Below are positions 62,409 through 64,000 of a stretch of DNA of 64,000 nucleotides, piece by piece. Positions within the stretch are counted from its first letter, which is position 1. Each line of letters begins with the position of its first letter. The position numbers and the translations under genes were made by a program. The notes beneath the pieces were generated by a model. The model ran no database searches and was not told the DNA's origin. It saw nothing but the letters and a program-made list of their open reading frames with translations. This DNA comes from Bordetella genomosp. 4 (GTDB taxonomy: Bacteria; Pseudomonadota; Gammaproteobacteria; Burkholderiales; Burkholderiaceae_B). The stretch is from positions 496,001-560,000 of the forward strand of contig NZ_NEVQ01000013.1 in the NCBI RefSeq assembly GCF_002261185.1, written 5' to 3'.

Positions 62409-63031
62409 ACACCCCCCCCCAGTCGAGCACGGTATTCATTGTCGATGACGACGAAGCGGTACGCGATTCATTGCGCTGGCTGCTCGAAGCCAACGGTTAT
62501 CGCGTGCGCGCTTTCGCCAGTGGCGAGACCTTTCTCGAGGAATATGATCCCAGCCAGATCGGCGTCTTGATCGCCGACGTGCGTATGCCCGGCATGAGCG
62601 GCCTCGAGTTGCAAGAGCAACTGCTGGCCCGCAATGCCCCGCTGCCCATCGTGTTCATCACCGGTCACGGCGATGTTCCCATGGCGGTATCGACCATGAA
62701 AAAGGGCGCGGTCGATTTTCTGGAAAAACCTTTCAATGAATCGGATCTGCGCGAGATCGTGGCCCGCATGCTCGAGCAAGCGACCCAGCGCATCAGCCAG
62801 TTCCAGGCTCAAAAGGACCACGAAGCCATGCTGGCCCGCCTGACCGCGCGCGAGCAGCAGGTATTGGAACGCATCGTCGCCGGCCGTCTGAACAAGCAGA
62901 TCGCCGACGATCTGGGCATCAGCATCAAAACGGTGGAAGCGCATCGCGCCAACATCATGGAAAAACTGGAAGTCACCACTGTCGCCGACTTGATGAAAGT
63001 CGCGCTGGCAAAACCCGAGGCACACGCATGA
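62405..63031 (+). CDS. Response regulator, FixJ/NarL-type output
   Basis: A 208-residue regulator: receiver domain (about 8-122) with acidic pocket D14-D15, phospho-acceptor D58 ('[11 protein letters not shown]'), Thr in 'FITGHGD' and Lys in 'LEKPF'; a linker helix; and a LuxR-type helix-turn-helix (about 145-200, '[43 protein letters not shown]'). It is partner of the kinase by overlap. Codons 3-6 contain a run of nine C (62412-62420), where slippage would put the gene out of frame. The stop overlaps the folD ATG. Confidence 0.92.
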   Translation: MNTPPQSSTVFIVDDDEAVRDSLRWLLEANGYRVRAFASGETFLEEYDPSQIGVLIADVRMPGMSGLELQEQLLARNAPLPIVFITGHGDVPMAVSTMKKGAVDFLEKPFNESDLREIVARMLEQATQRISQFQAQKDHEAMLARLTAREQQVLERIVAGRLNKQIADDLGISIKTVEAHRANIMEKLEVTTVADLMKVALAKPEAHA

Positions 63032-63912
63032 CCCTGCAGGACCCTTCTACACCCGCCGTCCAAGGCGCACGCATCATTGACGGCACCGCTCTGTCGCAAC
63101 GCATCCGCGAAGAGGTCGCACAACGTGTGCAGGCCCTCGCCGCCAAGGGAACCCGTCCCGGTCTGGCCGTCGTGCTGGTCGGCGAAGACCCCGCCTCGCA
63201 GGTCTATGTACGCAACAAGGTCGCTGCTTGCGAAAAGGCCGGCCTGCACTCGATCAAAGAGCAGTACCCCGCGGACATGACCGAGGCCGATCTGCTGGCC
63301 CGCATTGATGCGCTCAATCGCGACCCGTCGATTCACGGCATTCTGGTTCAGCTGCCGCTGCCGCCGCACATGAACAGCCACAAGGTCATCGAAGCGATCG
63401 CCGCCGAAAAGGACGTGGACGGTTTTCACATCAGCAATGCCGGGCTGCTGATGACAGGCCAGCCCTTGTTTCGCCCCTGCACGCCCTACGGCGTGATGAA
63501 GATGCTGGAATCCGAGGGCGTCACCCTGCGTGGCGCCGAGGCTGTCATCGTGGGCGCCAGCAACATCGTGGGCAAGCCCATGGCCATGTTGCTGCTGCAG
63601 GCCGGCGCCACCATCACGATCTGCAATTCCAAAACCCGTGATCTGGCCGCGCAGACGCGACGTGCGGATGTATTGGTGGTCGCAACGGGTAAGCCAGGCA
63701 TGATCACCGGCGACATGATCAAACCGGGTGCGGTCGTCATCGACGTCGGCATCAACCGCGGCGCCGACGGCAAGCTCTGCGGAGACGTGGATTTTGCTTC
63801 GGCGCGTGAAGTCGCTGGTGCTATCACGCCAGTGCCGGGTGGGGTTGGACCTATGACCATTGCCATGCTGCTGGTGAATACCGTTGAGGCGGCTGAACGA
63901 GCGGCTGCCTGA
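63028..63912 (+). CDS. folD: Methylenetetrahydrofolate dehydrogenase / cyclohydrolase
   Basis: The 294-residue bifunctional enzyme interconverts 5,10-methylene- and 10-formyl-tetrahydrofolate with NADP+. Active-site residues are in '[14 protein letters not shown]' (Y and K), '[30 protein letters not shown]' and '[12 protein letters not shown]'. The nucleotide motif is '[31 protein letters not shown]', and '[15 protein letters not shown]' ends the barrel. It overlaps the response regulator by four bases, so its translation may depend on the two-component genes. Confidence 0.96.
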   Translation: MTLQDPSTPAVQGARIIDGTALSQRIREEVAQRVQALAAKGTRPGLAVVLVGEDPASQVYVRNKVAACEKAGLHSIKEQYPADMTEADLLARIDALNRDPSIHGILVQLPLPPHMNSHKVIEAIAAEKDVDGFHISNAGLLMTGQPLFRPCTPYGVMKMLESEGVTLRGAEAVIVGASNIVGKPMAMLLLQAGATITICNSKTRDLAAQTRRADVLVVATGKPGMITGDMIKPGAVVIDVGINRGADGKLCGDVDFASAREVAGAITPVPGGVGPMTIAMLLVNTVEAAERAAA

Positions 63913-63919
63913 TATGTGG

Positions 63920-63959
63920 CAACGATGCCGGGGATCATCATAAATTCCTGGCATCGTTG
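63920..63959. terminator. Hairpin after folD
   Basis: CAACGATGCCGGG pairs with CCTGGCATCGTTG (13 bp with one G-T pair) around a 14-base loop, beginning seven bases after the folD stop. No T-run follows, so termination would be weak or Rho-assisted. Nothing is seen in the last 40 bases of the window. Confidence 0.5.
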
Positions 63960-64000
63960 ACTATCGCCTCAAGTTCCTATCGAAATCGGAACCACAACGC

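Overview
The window reads as a GC-rich chromosome segment of a betaproteobacterium of the family Alcaligenaceae (Bordetella / Achromobacter / Pusillimonas group). The inference rests on two Bug-type tripartite-tricarboxylate receptors, several TRAP and branched-chain amino-acid type transport clusters beside catabolic genes, the folC-dedD-cvpA-purF block, a lipoyl-fused dihydrolipoamide dehydrogenase after aceE and aceF, and Neisseria-type porin architecture. The genus is not resolved. No tRNA, rRNA, CRISPR array, transposase or prophage was found.

Layout. 1-4294: an unrecognised partial gene and a GNAT acetyltransferase (minus), then a complete TRAP transporter (plus). 4325-8333: a minus-strand DNA-repair pair, a FAN1-like VRR-NUC nuclease and a Cas4-like/Rad3 (DinG-type) helicase, joined by a 24-codon ORF that overlaps both. 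8459-10457: YqjE-like membrane protein, a small companion and a porin. 10477-10715: tandem repeats and a large cruciform. 10820-13967: GntR regulator, Bug receptor and MmgE/PrpD protein. 14052-21587: minus-strand catabolic island (LysR, TRAP transporter, DUF2848, amidase, D-glutamate-cyclase-like protein). 21707-26009: EamA permease, ABC ATPase, GDSL esterase and PpiD. 26401-28631: metal homeostasis (DmeF-type exporter with RcnR/DmeR repressor; MntP behind a yybP-ykoY manganese riboswitch). 28666-30837: tandem Hint-domain proteins. 31042-38498: VOC protein, then a seven-gene liv-type ABC transporter operon with two dehydrogenases inside. 38753-40372: UgpQ and RlmJ. 41342-46118: dsbB, purF, cvpA, dedD-like, folC. 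46231-48189: argC divergent from a LysR gene. 48720-52841: cupin, Bug receptor, CoA transferase, acyl-CoA dehydrogenase. 53356-60339: IclR and the pyruvate dehydrogenase operon aceE-aceF-lpdA. 60654-63912: a FixL/FixJ-like two-component pair fused by overlaps to folD.

The most striking non-genic feature is a family of four ~350-bp intergenic elements (40497-40845, 40965-41307, 48247-48600, 52970-53322). All have the same order of short conserved boxes and three stem-loops. The stem sequences differ between copies while pairing is kept, including a 29-30 bp outer stem. Two copies lie head to head between rlmJ and dsbB. The other two, nearly identical and in direct orientation, bracket the cupin-Bug-CoA transferase-acyl-CoA dehydrogenase cluster. 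I do not recognise this family; it is the best candidate here for something undescribed.

Functionally, the window is dominated by uptake of organic acids and similar small molecules and their CoA-dependent or hydrolytic breakdown, placed among core metabolism (purine, folate, arginine, pyruvate) and envelope/folding functions (DsbB, PpiD, porin). All functions are assigned by reading motifs and family resemblance; no database search was run.
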